Of a DNA stretch of 64,000 nt, positions 12,539 through 27,072 are shown in pieces; the stretch's first letter is position 1, and every line of letters begins with the position of its first letter. Below the pieces are notes generated by a model. That model saw nothing but the letters and a program-made list of their open reading frames with translations. It was not told the DNA's origin and made no database searches. The position numbers and the translations under genes are program-made. The stretch is from Eopsaltria australis (lineage: Eukaryota; Chordata; Aves; Passeriformes; Petroicidae): contig JAVTVJ010000118.1 in assembly GCA_034509425.1 (NCBI GenBank), forward strand, positions 2,356,001 to 2,420,000, in the 5' to 3' direction.

Positions 12539-15500
12539 CCATATGGAAAGGATAAATTATACGTGTTTGAATTAAAAACAAATAAATAAATAAAAATCTT
12601 CATTTATTACTTGCTTAATGTATGCTCTGTGATTTTGTGATGTCAAAATCAACTGAACTCTGGATTAGAAGCACTTTGCTACCTTTTACACAGCAATAGA
12701 CATTACATTGAAATACTATACATTGACTATACTTTTCACATTGCCACAACTAGTATCTTCCTTGACTCAACTAGTATCTTCCTTGACTTTACTAGAAATA
12801 ATGAGGCATCCTGAACTATTAATTTCTTTCAAACATCTGGCATTAAGTTATCTTTGGATTCACAGGAAGACAAAGTTCATACTGCTTTTCTAGGCTAGGC
12901 CATTCTTTTCTTTAAGATTAAAATGCAGTTACATTTGTATTATTTCTTGTTTCCTGCTTTGCTTTTAAATGCCAGTCTGATTCTGATTAAGAAATGAAAG
13001 TAAGCTTGATTTCTAACCCAGAACTATCTCAACCACTGAGATACAAGAGCCTAAAGAGACAAAATCCTTTATCCTCCTAACAGTGAAATGACAACAGTAC
13101 TGTAAAAACCATGTAAACTGAAGGACCTAAGTTAATCACACTTAATTAGGCAAAATAAGTGTGACGTTATAGATGAGTCCATCCAGTAGAGTGCTAAAAG
13201 GGCACTTGCTGAAAAAGGAAGAAACCTCTCATCTTCTCCTCTTTCTTCTCTCTATTTTCTCTGGAAACTGGTAAGGAAAAAGGAGGTAAGAGAGAGAATG
13301 GTTCTCTGCCTCCCCTCTTGTGGCATCATAAGGCTGCAAGATCCACTGAAGCTGTGGAATATAACTTCATGATGGTCTAAGACAAGAATTTGATTATCCT
13401 GGAGTCTCTTTTTACTCATCCCAAGTAAGCAACTCAGCCCTTAGGGGTCAGGTGTTCCTCTGGATATTGAGCTTACTACTGTAATACAAAATCAGTTTGG
13501 TGTTCTCAGGGTTACTGCAATGTGCTCTTCATGAGGAAATGTTACAAAGAAAGTTTCATGGGTAGGGAGAGAGAATGATTTAAAAATAGAAGTGCATATA
13601 CAAAGTCAAAAGAAAGCAAAAACAAAAGAAAGCATTCAAACTAGTAAAAAATAACCTGAGTACACTGTGAAGCACACAACCCCTGCCCCACAAACATCAG
13701 TATTAAAAAAGAATGATAGGAAAGAAAAATAAAGATTCTGTATCTGTTTTTCTTAAACAGCATCCTAAATTGAAACTGAAATGCCTTTTTTACAATCAAG
13801 TGGTGAGGGAAAAAGCTGCAGAGAAAAATTACCACTTTACCAGTCTGCCTTTCACTAATTGCTTCATCATTACTCTACTGCTTCGCCTAGCCCTAAAAAT
13901 TCATTATTTATCTCATTATTATATTTCATTATTATACAGAAAGCAATAGAAAGCTTTCTTTAATGCAATATAAACAACTGTTTTTTAGAAAAATAATGAT
14001 GTTTAATAGTATTACCACCCTGTTTATTATATAATGTGATTGTTTTAGCACTCAAATGTACCATTGAAAACTTACCAGCCAGAGTCAGTAAAAAGGCAGT
14101 TCTACAAAACTCATCAATAAGAGCTTATTACCACCTGGAATTTAAGCCTTGTGATTCAGCAGTGTAAAATTCTGCATGGAAATTCACTAACAGGAACCAG
14201 TCTGTTGATGAACAATACAGAATTGATATTGTTATAAGCTTTATTGTACGAATACTGCTTTCACTCAGAATTAGCTCACCTTCTTCTAAGCAGCACAGTC
14301 TCAAAACAATTAACATACATTTCAAAAGAAGCATAAAAATGCTTCATGTCTCTCTCCAAAAAACATCATGGCTTATTTTGAAAGAATCTCTAATATTCTC
14401 AGTATCATCACAGAAACTGAAATGCACATGATCAGTTTTAGGGTTTTTCCTACAGCTAATTGATATGTAGCCAACCATGAAAAAAATGGTAAAAGGCTGG
14501 AAGACATTCCCTGAGTCATCACAGAAACTGTTCATATCATTATAGTTTATATATTGGCAAAGATATTTAATTATCCTTAAAAAATACCACTTAATCCCCA
14601 GGACCTGAAGAAAACCTGAGTTCCTGAGTCCAGGTGCACATTCTAATCATTTCCAGCCTCCAACATGGATCAAGAACGTGAATAAAAATTACTTATCTTT
14701 CCCCTTTCCCAAATCCCATGCCAGCTGAATTAAAGTCCCAATGCTTTACTGTAGGTCCAGATCTGGATTAGTGGGTGACTAGCAACAAAGTTATATCTCA
14801 GTAGGTAAAACTGAACATCATCTCTGAGTCTCAGTTTTTCTTCTGGGAAACAGATTAATGAGATTCCCCTGTCTTACAAAGGCTTTGTGAAAATGCTTAT
14901 TTGCAAATCTGTTATACACTGTAGCAAAGTATTGACACAGAAAAGATGAGAGACGTCAAAGGATCTGTCTTCAAAACAGAACTTCAATAGCATGCGTTAA
15001 ATAAAACATGAGAATTCATATTTAACAATGAGGAATACACCTACTGTTGAGAAGCTGCTCATTAAGAAGGCACTCTGTGATGAGGAGACAGGATTCCAAC
15101 GGGAAAAGAAATGGCATGTAAACATATGCTAAAAAACTGTACCACATGACACAAGCATAGGAAGATTGATTTTTTTCTGCCTTTGAGTACTTGACTTCAT
15201 AGTCTTACAATGTTCACTTGTGCCTTCTGCATGTCGGTATACATTTATGGGCTGTATCAGCTATGTTAAAGTTCTGGACAATCCACTACAAAATCATCTG
15301 AAGGTACAAGGAAGAGATGTGGATGAGACAGTTTAAACACCCAGATTAAAAACCCTTGACATTTTCAGTTTCTCTGTTCCTTAGCTTCATGTTTAGGCTT
15401 CTTTCATAGAAATGCAGCTACTACCAGAGACATCCTTCTCCTACTAGCACAGTCGCATTCTTTATACATTATTACAAGCTCTATAAATAACTACACAGAT

Positions 15501-18500
15501 ATGCTTTCGGTGTCCAACTATTGAACAAAAATGATGGAAAAAGTCATGTTCCTAATTCAGGGCTGAAGGTTAAAGGTTGACAACAGTAACATTTTTGCCA
15601 AAGCGAATCAAGTCTATCATCCAGATCCCTTCTTCTGGATGACTGACTTACTAAATTCCTGTGGAGTTTTTCTAGGACAGCGCAAATGTCATTTTTCTTA
15701 AAAGCTACACAGTACATGTGCTAAAAAGGTTGCTATGCAGAGGCACTCCATGAGAAAAACCTTTAGCAGCTTCCTTAAAATTGTTTTTCCAGTCTGTATT
15801 TTGAAGATTATCTACAGTTTGAATAAAGTTAGCCCCATTTTGTTTCCTCATTGCAACCTTCATCTGAGTATTCACAGAAATCACTGTATTTCTGTAGGTC
15901 AACTTTGGCTTAAATCTTTGCTGTGTTCTTAATCTCACTAAAAATTATTTTCCCTACCCACCTTAAGCAAGGAGCAAAATCCAACCATAGCATTTATATG
16001 TAAAATCAAACTTCAGAGGCAAAGGTTAAACAAAAGGTTGGTTGCACATTTCATTAGAGAACTTCCTATTCTCCTTGCTTGGATTTATACTCATTGCTTG
16101 GAGCCATCAGGATTCTCTCTTGTTTCTAGTTTACATAAAACAGGCTTTGAGATTTCTCTTACTAATGGAAATTAGCTTGTCTAAGAGTAATGCTAAGTTT
16201 TTTTCACCAGTTACAGCATTTTGATCTAACACAATGCTAGATGTCACGTCACTGGTTTTGTATTACACCAAATTTTAAGAGCTTCATAATTAACAGAAAG
16301 CCTTCACATTTTTGAACATTACATTATTACATTTTTGTAAAGAAAAATGTCCAATGTCCTATCACATCTTTTGCTGACAATTTATCTTCTGCAATATCAG
16401 ATGCAAATGAAACCTCTTAAACAGCTTGCAGCAAATTTTAAACCACACAGCACTACTGCCACAAACTGCATTACACTGAATTTTTCCATCATGGAGTACT
16501 AAAACATTATTTGAATGTGAGTGATTAAAAAGTGCTACAGAAATGGCCACTTAAGATGTGCCTTGTAATCTTGTAAATACTGTTCTGAGAAGGAGCTTTG
16601 CTGTATACAAAGATGTGATATAGAAAAGGAAAACTGTACTTAAGGAGGATTAGGTAGATCAGAAGGCTTATCATAGTGGAAACAGGAGTCTTTCATCACC
16701 CAGTCAGCTCTTTAATTTGGTCCCATTCAGTAGTGACTGAAAGTCATTGCTACTTAGTGACATATGAAATGGGTTTGGGTTTTAGAAAATATTGCAACTG
16801 GAAAGCATCTGTATCATAAAAGACAGAACCACAAGTGTTTTTAATCTGCACCCACATTGACAATTTTCCCAGATGTGACCTAAAGAGTGAATGTGCTCCA
16901 AGAGCTTAACTACTGTCTTAGCTGAAGAAACAGTCTCTTAATGCTAGAGTAAGAGCAGAATGGCAAGGCAGGGTGGGAAAATTCTATCCTAGTCACAGAG
17001 TACCTGTATTGGCTGAATACCTTCTTCCTCAGAGGTGCTGGCTGAACATCTTTTATGATAACAAAACTAGCCTAATATTAAACCTTATAGCTTTGAGATG
17101 CACATCAGTATCCATTCAGAAAAGCAAGGTCAAAGAATGCACCATCAGCATCAGGCGTCCATTTCCACATTTTTAATTCTATTTTTAAGTTTCCAGGCTC
17201 AGCCAACATTATGTCACATTCATAGCAGCAAGATAAGATCAGTGCTTTTCAGCTGCTTCTGATAATGTGGCATCATTCTTCTTTGCTTATCTTTTAAATC
17301 AATGTTGCACTGTTACAAATGACTACACGAGATGAAGAGCCATGATAAATTACGCTTATCTTGGTGTACAGGATTTTTTCTTGGAAAAAAAAATTAAGGA
17401 TAGCTCATTTATTTTTTTCTTAAAGCAATGGGAATTTATTACTTTTTTCCCTCTCATATAATTAATAATTATTATTTTGATTTTTAGTATAATTCAGAAT
17501 TCTCAGAAGATTTGTGGTACATTTTTAGGTTGTTTCCTATAGAATAGGTTTCTAAATAGAGGTTCAAAGTAAAGAAAAACTGAAAAGTCATACAAAGATG
17601 TGAGAATTCAAAATAATAACCACTAAAAATTATATGTAAAAGAAGAAATATTGATTTCTGATGAAATTTAATAATACTATGTTGTTTACTAGAAGGAAGA
17701 TAGCTACTGTTCAGTATTCGAAAGAACATCAAAAAACCCCACAAAACCCCCAAACATCCAACCTCTAGGAATGCAAGTTCAGGCAAGAATAGCTTAAAAT
17801 AAATATTAAAATTAAATTTTAATTACTTTGTAATTAAAAAAAATAAGTCAACTTTAAGAGCTTAGAGGCTTTTAAGTTTAAAACAATTACTTTAAAATGT
17901 GATAAAAAATTACTTCTTTTTCTCTTTGCTTTGTGAATGTGTTAGACTATGTTACTTTCATCAGAGCAAGAATTCCTATCAGTCTTCTGGGCATAATTCA
18001 ATTTTCTGTTCTCTAAATATATTACATTTTCCAAAATAACTTTTTTTTTTGTTTCTGAAAGCATTCTTTTTATCTATTAATGAAGTGGTGGTACATCTAT
18101 TACCAAAACAAAGAAAGATGCCACAGGGGTCATTAAAAATAGTTTATATTAAATTGGAATGGTTTTCACTTAGACACTTCATTCACATCATTCCAGAGTA
18201 GAATAAATTTTAAAAGTCGAGGACGTGATCAAGTTCACATACTTAGCATATTAATTATTTAAATATGCACAGATTCATCAGATAAAAGGTATGTAAGGAT
18301 TTAGTTTTCATCATCTCACAATTGGGTGGTAGAGAGATTAGGAGCCACAGTTTAATCCTGCACATATTACTGATATAATCTCTTTTACAACTCTAGGGAA
18401 TCTCATTAGGGAATAAAAAATTAGATGTTTTTTCACAAAAGTCTGGAGCTGGCTTGGTGGAGCTTCTGCCCTTCTCTTCGTCTTTGAAAGTGCTATGTGA

Positions 18501-18880
18501 AGATATGTATTTATAGACAATTCTTAATAATGATAACAGTGGAATCAAAGAAAAACAGTTGAAAAGTGGTCTGACTTTGTTAGTCCTACTAGACTGTACC
18601 CCAGCTGTCCTTCCTCAGTGAAGTAAGTATTCTTTACATCTGCCTTGCTGCATTTCAGTATAGGCCACACATCACGCCAGAGTGTTGTGTTGCAGAATAT
18701 TGCAAATGCTTCAACAAGTCATAAATGTTCCTCATGTAAGGTTTGATTTCTTCAGATATCTAAGGTTTAATCACATAGTTACTTTAGTTAAAAAAAGGTT
18801 ATGGGTTATTATTTCCCTGTAAGGGAAATCTACTTAAGATGTCATTAGCATCCCCAAAATTTGTCAATCACTATAATAAT
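12539..18880. other. STS intron 5, AT-rich stretch without recognised genes
   Basis: No exon or large repeat recognised. It contains a 21-bp tandem duplication at 12747-12788. The longest open frames, around 100 codons, are AT-biased and show no domain. Confidence 0.7.
12747..12788. repeat. Perfect 21-bp tandem duplication
   Basis: CAACTAGTATCTTCCTTGACT occurs twice in direct succession (12747-12767 and 12768-12788) with no mismatch, which suggests a recent duplication. Confidence 0.9.
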
Positions 18881-19355
18881 GCAGAATTACAAAATGGTTT
18901 GGGTTGGAAAGGACCTTCAAAGATCATCTAGTCCAACCTCCCTACCACACTGCTCAGAGCCCTGTACAACCTGACCCTGAACACTGTCAGTGATGGACAT
19001 CGACAGCTTCTCTGGGCAACATGGTCCAGTCTCTCACTGCCCTCATCACAAACAATTACTTTCTAATAGCTAACCTAAACCTTTCAGTTTAAAACCATTG
19101 CCTCTTGTCTTGTCAATACAGCCATTGGCAACAAGTCCCTCTCCACCTTTTTTATAGGGCCCATTATATATTGAAAGGTGGCAATAACATCTCCCTGGAA
19201 CCTTTACTTCCCCAGGCCAAACAATCTCAGCTCCCCAAGATAAAGAACCTCAGCTACTTCAGCCTTTCTTCAGAGAAGAATGTTTCCAGACCTCTGACCA
19301 TTTCTGTGGCTCTCCTCTGGACCTGGATGCATTACTTGAAGTGGGGTCACACTAG
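18881..19355 (-). mobile_element. CR1 LINE fragment in STS intron 5
   Basis: Plus strand contains GGTTTGGGTTGGAAAGGACC, then AAGATCATCTAGTCCAACC, the standard antisense CR1 3' end, continuing to CTCTGGACCTGGATGCATT. Same orientation as STS; 158 bases before another CR1 piece of a different subtype. Confidence 0.9.
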
Positions 19356-19512
19356 AGAAGAGCAGAAGAGGAGAGTATCATGACAGAATCTTGCTTCTGT
19401 TTGCTTCAGAGTTCCTTTGTTCCTCTACACTGACTTTTAAAGGTTGTATTAGATTTTGTTTCAAATATGATTTGACTTTAGTGAACAGGTTTTCTTTTGT
19501 TTCCTCCAGTAT

Positions 19513-19900
19513 CTCACAGAATCACAGAATCATTGATATTGGAAGGGACCTCTGGAGGTTACTTTGCCCAAGCCTGCAGCTTAAACAGGGCCACTTGGAG
19601 TAGAAAAGTTTTCCCTGATTTTCAGAGGAAACCTCAGATGTTTCAGTTTGTGTCCATTTCTTCTTGCAGCTGGGCACAAACGAGAAGAGTCTGGGCCCAT
19701 CCTCTTTACACCCTCCCTTCAGGTATTTATATAGGTTAATAAGATACTCTTTTCTCCAGGTTGAATAGGGCTTCAGTCACAGTTCTCCCAGCTTTTTCTC
19801 TTAAAAAATGCTCTAGTCTCTCTTATAACACTTTGCTGGACACTGCTCAGTAGCTCTCTATCCCTGTGGTACTGGGAACACATGGCCTCAAGCATTCCAC
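19513..19900 (-). mobile_element. CR1 LINE fragment, second of a close pair
   Basis: Begins with duplicated AATCACAG octamers and TTGGAAGGGACCTCTGGAGG, a CR1 subtype also related to the copy at 32451. It includes AACGAGAAGAGTCTGGGCCC and fades near a 13-base C run (19908-19920). Confidence 0.88.
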
Positions 19901-22900
19901 TGCTTCTCCCCCCCCCCCCCTCTCTCTGGGCCTAGTTTAAAGCTACAGGACCCATTTCATTTCTGGACAAAAAACAGATGATGGGGACACCAGATCATAC
20001 AGTCACCCCAGGACATTTATATTCTTCCTACAACATTCTATAAAACCTTTTAAGATAAAATAAAATAAAAGTTACATATAAGATGCTTTGGGATTTATTT
20101 CCTTTCCTTTTCTTCTAATTAACATCAGACTACTGTAATATTTTCTTGTAATATTAACTTGATCCTAAGACAGATCAAAAGATCATGGGAGAGAGGCAGT
20201 TAAGTTTTTTCAGCTTTCAGGACATTCATATAATAAAGACGCTCAGACAACGCCCTACCCCCACTTTACAGTTACCTAGCCTGTGCCAGACTACAATTTC
20301 CGAGACATTTTTACATCTAAGCTTTTCAGTTATGATTATCCTACAAAGGAAGAAGACCTGATATGTAGTTCTGCTACTGCTAACAGAATAATAAACAGCC
20401 ATTTGCAAAAGTGGTGTTGGATTAGAGTGTCTTCACACAGCTTACATGCAAGTCTACAGGGGGCTCCAAAACTCTTTGCAGTGATCCGTTTTGGATCAAA
20501 TTAGTGTAATGCAATTTACATCAAAAACAATTTCTGAACATATCCATTTTTCTGCCTATACTCAATCAGGAATGAAGGAATGAAAGAAGGGAATAGAGGA
20601 AGGAAGGAAGAAAAGGATGATAGTGCATTCATTGATTCATTCATCATTTATTTTTTTCCATTTTTAGACCGTAAGATTATTTCATCTGCTCTCATATGAA
20701 TTATAATTAATAGCATTAATAAGGTGCTTAGCCTACATTGGAAGAAAATTAATGTTATTAGCCAGAGAATAATTCTCTAAGGCATGTCACATGCAGTGAC
20801 ATTATAACTGTGAATGCTTTCGGCATAGAATTCTGTTATACACACATCAGAATGAAAAAGCAATAGACATACAGGGTCCCAAAGCTTATCAAGAAGCTTT
20901 GTACTTTGGATTTTCAACGTGGATTGTAATCATACTCTTCAGTATTGGTTTAATAAGTCACAAACATGAAATATTCAAAGAAGTATTTTATTCACGTGTC
21001 TTTTGGGCTTTTTTCCTCCTAGTATGAAGATCACCTTACAATTGAACAATTTACCAATCTGTATTGATTCTCAAAAAATAAGCAAATGAAAATGGAAGTG
21101 TTTTGTATTCAGAATTCTGAGTCTTGAGTGGACTTTTCTATCTTACAAGAAAAGCTTTTACTTTCTCTCTTGAAAATGGCACCTAATGTCTTTCTGATTC
21201 CATCTGATCTCTCAAATGAGGACTAATATTTCAGTTGCATTCCATTCCACTGTTCAATCTTTACATAGTTTTCATCACTGATTTCTACTCTTTTTTTTTT
21301 TAAGTCAGCCACAGGGGTCTTCCACAACATGTCTCAGTCAGCAGAAAACACTGTAAATTTCTTTTAGAACTCAGTTAAAGCTGGTGTATTTTTCCTACCA
21401 AAGGTCAAAGATTTCTGATGTTGTTTTATAACGTAGTTTTCTATATGCTCATGTTTTCTTCATATGCTGTATTGTCTTTACTTAGACAGCCTTGCAGCAC
21501 ATTGTTGTATCTGGGCTATTTTGTTCTTATTCCTTTTGCAAGTTACATTCGTCTATGCATAAATACTAATTTCTGTCAAGTGAATGATAAAACCTCCATT
21601 TCTGAAAAGCTTACAGTATTCACTTTTTCATCTTTTCTAGACAACTTTTTTAACTTTTCTACTGTAACATCTTCAGAGGCATTTCCAAGAACAAACTGGT
21701 TACTGACATCAGCAGTACAGTGAATCAATCTACTTTCTCTGACATAGCTGATGCATTAAGACTGGAATTTTCAGTGGAGGTTAATGGAAATAAATACTCC
21801 TTTCTACTGAAAAAAAAAAGAAAAGCTACATTATTCCTTCAGATTCATTTGGAAATGACAGCCATAACTTTTTTTTCATCAAGCTAATAATGGAGGAGAA
21901 AGCAGTAGGGGAACTAAACACATTTTCTACATCCTAGAGAAAACGTGCCATCTCTCATCAGCAAGGTCTTACAAGACATAAGCAAAACTGAATAACCAGA
22001 TCCCAACTGAAAAAAAAAAAAAGTTTCTTTTATACTAGTAAATGACATTGTGGATTTGTTTCCTGATTAAGCTAGCTCTACTGTCCCTGATACTCCTGTA
22101 ATGAACAGGAAAGGACAATACTTGAGGAATCTTGAGTATCTCCTCTAAATTTGTTCTAAATTCCTATATTATCACCATTATCACTGATTTATCCCAAGCT
22201 TTTTAAATAGTATGCTTCTGTCCTACAGTTGGTTTATTTGACACATCTCCTAAGAGCCTGTGGTCATTCTGGAAAAGAGCAGTGGTTTTCAATCTGTTAC
22301 CACCTCTCACTAAATAGCCTGAAACAGCAGCATGTCAGCTACCCTGCTTTCCAACTTGCTCTTTAAACCCTAGAGACAATCTCTGGGGCGGCGAGGAAAC
22401 AGCAAAAAGTAATGGCAGCAGCAAATAACCAATTAGGCTGGAATAAGCTAAATATTGCACAACAGAAAAAGAAACAGTAAATCAAATACAGACAGTAAAA
22501 CCAGATAATGCCAAGCACATTGCTACAATGTGGATGCAAACAGAAATTATAACACATGCATTCTTTTATCTAATGCAAGCACTCAACTGACCAAATGCTG
22601 GTGGTCACTGACAGACATGGTAAAGACTCAGGGTTGACAGAACTGGAATAAAACCTGTTCTCTCTTTACAAAACATCATTTACAGAAAAGCATTGTTCTG
22701 TTATCTCCTACATTGAAAACCCTTCGTAAGCACATCAAAGTTTCCCACAAAGGTTTTTTCCCCATTTCTGTAAATACTGCAATAAGTACATTACAAATCA
22801 CTATGTATGCTGTGCTGCCTTTTGCCCACTGTTTCTGTAACTACACTTCTTGATGCAAAATATGCAAAGAATACATGTTTAACTGCACATGCTTACATAA

Positions 22901-23781
22901 TTTATGTATGCACCAAAGCTAAATATCTGTTTATAGCAACTTAGTCAGAAAGCTTTCTTGAAGAAAGACAATTTGCATTGACTTGTACTGAGAAGAGAAT
23001 CCGCTTGGGGTATAAAGGAAGGGGGACTGTAAAGTCATCTTTAGCTCTTATAATACTGCTATTCTACCATATGATTATTTACAAATATGAACTGCTACTT
23101 GTTTTCACAGGTGATTATCTCTGGAATGAGAGAAACACTTCAATACATCTAGAGATACAGAAAGCCTGTTGAAAGATTTAAGGACCAATTCCTCCCCAGC
23201 CTCAGAGAGAACGGAAGGCTCTGAAAGGCAAATTCATTGGTTTTGACTATTCTTCATAAACAGAAGTGGAATTCATCTTAGTGATTTCAGTACTTCAGAG
23301 AATTCACTGAAATAATAAGTAAATTAGTTTTGCCAAAAGTGCATATTAGAGTCACTTAATTTGAAAATATTTTGATCCTGATATCATATGGTCATATAAT
23401 TTTTAAATTAATATATTGTTTTATAAGAATAATCTGAACAGGCCAGACGCACCCAGAAGCTCAGATGTTTGGATTTAACCACTCAGCTCCAAAAGTTCAC
23501 TGTTATATGTTCACATCTCTGCTATGTCCATGCTGTATAGACCACCTTCACAGTCAAAGAAGGGAATGGGCTTTTGTAGGACACGATAAATTTGGCAATA
23601 AAGTAGATATTACCAAAGCTCTGATCACTGTGCTTTCTAAATTACTACTTCTTTCCCCTAAGTATAAAGGACAAGTATGACAGATATACTGTAGACACAA
23701 ATTGCTGGTCTCAATTTGGTGAACACGAACACAAGTCATCACGAATTCTGTCTGAAGCTGTTGGAAGCACATGGAACATAC
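19901..23781. other. STS intron 5, 5' part
   Basis: Unique-looking AT-rich sequence after the C13 run. Short GGAA/GAAT-rich patch near 20570-20615. No exon or repeat family recognised up to the donor of exon E. Confidence 0.7.
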
Positions 23782-23918
23782 CTACACTCCAGTCCATCTC
23801 CTCCACTGCATCACCATATAAACCATGCTTGCTCTTTCCTTTGAAATTTTCTGAAGCATATAGAGCAGTATGGACATGAAGATAAGACACGACAAGAAGA
23901 AATGGTGCATCAGTGTTC
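23782..23918 (-). CDS. STS: STS coding exon E: HVHTAL catalytic segment
   Basis: Acceptor ttttccag ends at 23919 and donor gtatgt starts at 23781. The 137 bases finish an Arg codon and encode 45 residues from Asn273 to Val317, leaving a G. The segment [12 protein letters not shown] contains His288, equivalent to catalytic His290 of human STS. The later [19 protein letters not shown] is the conserved helix that follows it. The exon sits between a 9.8 kb intron on its 5' side and a 22.4 kb intron on its 3' side. Confidence 0.96.
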
Positions 23919-26764
23919 CTGGAAAACAAAACAAACCAAAACCACAAACCCTTAGTATATTTTATAGTAAGATTTCTACAAATAAATCTTTTTTCAATTG
24001 AGTTAAAAAAAAAATCTCCCTGTCCCCCCACAAACAAACACCGAAACAAAAAAAAAGGCGAAAAGGAATACTGTAATTGATTACAGGGTAATTCTGAATA
24101 GACAGACACCTAGTAAAAATGCCACTCTTTTACTGAATTGAAATAAAAAATAAATGACAAAATCTAAATAAATACTATTTGCTATATATATTGAAAAAGG
24201 ACTTGTTTAAAGGCAGGAATCTAGCAGTTTCCAAATACAAACATCTCTCCTCATTTTACAAGTATATTTTTAAAAAACAGAATACAATTGCTGTTCAAAA
24301 ACATACCCTCAGAACTACATATCTATGTGAAACACAATTTCCTTCATCACAAAGTCAAGTGGAAGCTGACCAACTAAACTGTTATGAGGACCTGGGTCTT
24401 TATCCAGGACTAAGGTGTATGACCAAATCCCTTTTCTTTTAAAACTCTATGTGTGTATGTGACCCTACATAACCTCAAAGTCACACCAATATAAAAATTT
24501 TTCTTCTTAAAGTAATGAACAGTCTCCATTGTCTTCTGTCTATTTCCTAAATAGATACAAAAGAAAGACTGCAATAAATAGACTCCCTGTATATTTTGCT
24601 GTTCATGTGATCTGTCAACACGATATTTATGATCAGTTCCAGCAGGCTGTGAAAGCACAGCTCAAACAAGTACTTCTCCTTATGCATTATTTATAGTACT
24701 TTACTTAAAATTGTGCCATACTAGTTAAATTTACTGCTATCTGCTCTAACAACATTCGCAGTACATTTTGCATATTGTAAATATCAGCTGAACCACAAGA
24801 GCACTACCCACAAAACTTGTCTGGATCTCACCTTAAAGCACACGGCTAATTGCAGACTACTTTTAGTCTTATTTATCATATTTCCCCTCTCCAACTGTGG
24901 TGGATAATATCTGTGATTCATGTCAACATCAAAAGGAGACCATGTATTTCCTCAAGCACTTGGTTCATCTGCCCTTTAAAGAGGGGAGGCATGCTTATAA
25001 AAACCATTTCTTTAACAAAAAAAATCCTAACATTTAGAACTTGAAAACAAAATCTTTTAGTAGAAGAGATTAATCTGATATCAATACTTTCCTCTTACAG
25101 AAAAATAATTAAGTTCAATCTAGTATATTTATGATCCATTTTTCCTCTCTCCTTGGTTGGATCTGTTTTAGCACAGGTTGTACAGTTAATGTTTTTTTCT
25201 ACTGGCATATACAGTAGTACATAAACACAAAATGGGAAGTTTTTTCCATATTACTCACTTGATAAGTGTGTTTCTGATAGGGATTTTTTCTTCATAAAAA
25301 ATTCTCTTTTTTTTAGGAAACTCAGAAGAAATACAAAATTCTTCATGTGGAAAATGGATAAAAAATATTTTCATTATCTTACACATATTTGTGTGTCAAT
25401 CCCATATTACCTTAGTAATATAAAGTACTGATCCAAAAAATTTAGGACAATGTTTTTGTAAAAGATACACTTTCCACAAAGTTGTTTGTTGCTATTTGAA
25501 AGGTCATATATGTGAGAACTTTTCACAATTGTAGCAACAAACAGCAAGAGATTCCTGACTCAATCAAAAATGCTGAAAATGTCACCAATTGAAGTAAAAA
25601 AATGTATCATTAAAAGTTACATATTTAATATATACATAAATGTAAGACTGACCTTTCATTAGAGAGCTTTACTGCAAGGCAGATGATTTTTGTTTTACAA
25701 CTTGCATTTTTTAATGCCTGGGACTATTGTTGATTTTTTTCCTTAAACACAGCTCACAGAATTGAGATTAATATACAAATTCTAGGGTAAAACACCACAA
25801 AAAATTATTTTGTACTTTTAACACTGCAGGCAAAATTCAGTTTTCTTGCAAACTACCTTGTTCTAATGCCATAGAGGCACTGCATTCTCATAACTGCCAA
25901 CCTGCTTTGCTAAAAGTATCAATAGTCTCCATTACAAATGTCATTTTCAAGATGTAATAACCCAAGTTTTTTGTAGTTTGTTTTCCTTGTTGTTTGCTGA
26001 ACTCACAGAAATATCTATCTTTCATGAAGAGTCATCAAATCAATGATTGATATGGAAGGGCATTACAGCATTTTTTTTTTCCAACTAAAATTGACAGCTT
26101 TTGATTGACAGCTTGCTGTCAGGTGGAGAAGTGTCTCACCTATTAATATCCTATAAAAGATCAGAGGCAGCTATTTATCTCCTGCCAAAACTCTTTGAGG
26201 AGAATCATAACTGAATACCTTTACTCTGACCTTGAAAATGGAATGACAATACCATCTAGTAGGCAGGGGAGAAATTTGACAATAACAGCTTAACTCCTGA
26301 ACCACTTCAAAAAACAGCTCTTTCAAAAATGTATTCCCACTATCTTTTACACAGCCCACAAACACAGAGAATCTCTGTTTCAAACGATTTGAGATTTTTT
26401 TATCCTCACATGAGTCACACAGCTTTTTCAATTTATAGAGTAGCTAGAGAGATTACATACATCTGACAGAAGATATTCTTCAGGGTGTTTTTAATGGATC
26501 TTCAAAACATCTTAAAGCATCACATTGCTGGTGACTCCTCTGCATTGCAAAGTACCTGGTTCTTCTTTTTTATTGTGAACTGTCTTTATACTACTCAAGG
26601 ATTCAGCTCAGGCCTGAGCTGTAAAACAGCTTTAAAGTGGGTGAGAGAGCAATTAAAACTGACTTTGCGTTTCAAACACAAGTCTCTTAACTTTTTTCCT
26701 GCAAATCTGCTGCAAATGCTTGCTGCTTTGTAAACTCCTTAGGCAATTCTTTGCTTTTCTGTGC
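23919..26764. other. STS intron 4, 3' part without recognised features
   Basis: AT-rich intron sequence. A short stretch near 26035-26085 faintly resembles a decayed CR1 end but is too short to call. No exon is seen. Confidence 0.6.
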
Positions 26765-27072
26765 ACTTAAGTGGTGCAGCTGACGAATTGCAGGGAAGGA
26801 ACATCCCCCAGCTGAGCCTGGACAAGCTCAAGAGTTTGGCCTATGAGAACTCAATGAAGTTCAACAAGGCCAAGTGCAATGGCCTGCACCTGAGTCATGT
26901 CAATCCCAAGCACAAATGCAGGCTGGATGAAGAACAGACTGAGAGGAGACCTGAGAAGGACTTGGGGGTGTTGACTGACAAGAAGCTCCACATCAGCTGT
27001 CAAAATACGTGCTTGCAGCCCATAAAGCCAACTGTATCCCAGGCTTCACCAAAACCAGCACGACCAGCAGGT
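26765..27072 (+). mobile_element. CR1 LINE ORF2 fragment, head of an inverted pair
   Basis: Encodes a recognisable CR1 ORF2 C-terminal stretch on the plus strand, with the motifs MKFNKAKCNGLHL and EKDLGVLTDKKL, followed by the GACCAGCAGGT segment. It stops abruptly at 27072, where an antisense CR1 part begins. Confidence 0.88.

Noticed and set aside
26029..26085. Weak resemblance to a CR1 3' end
   Set aside because: Too short and too diverged to separate from chance.
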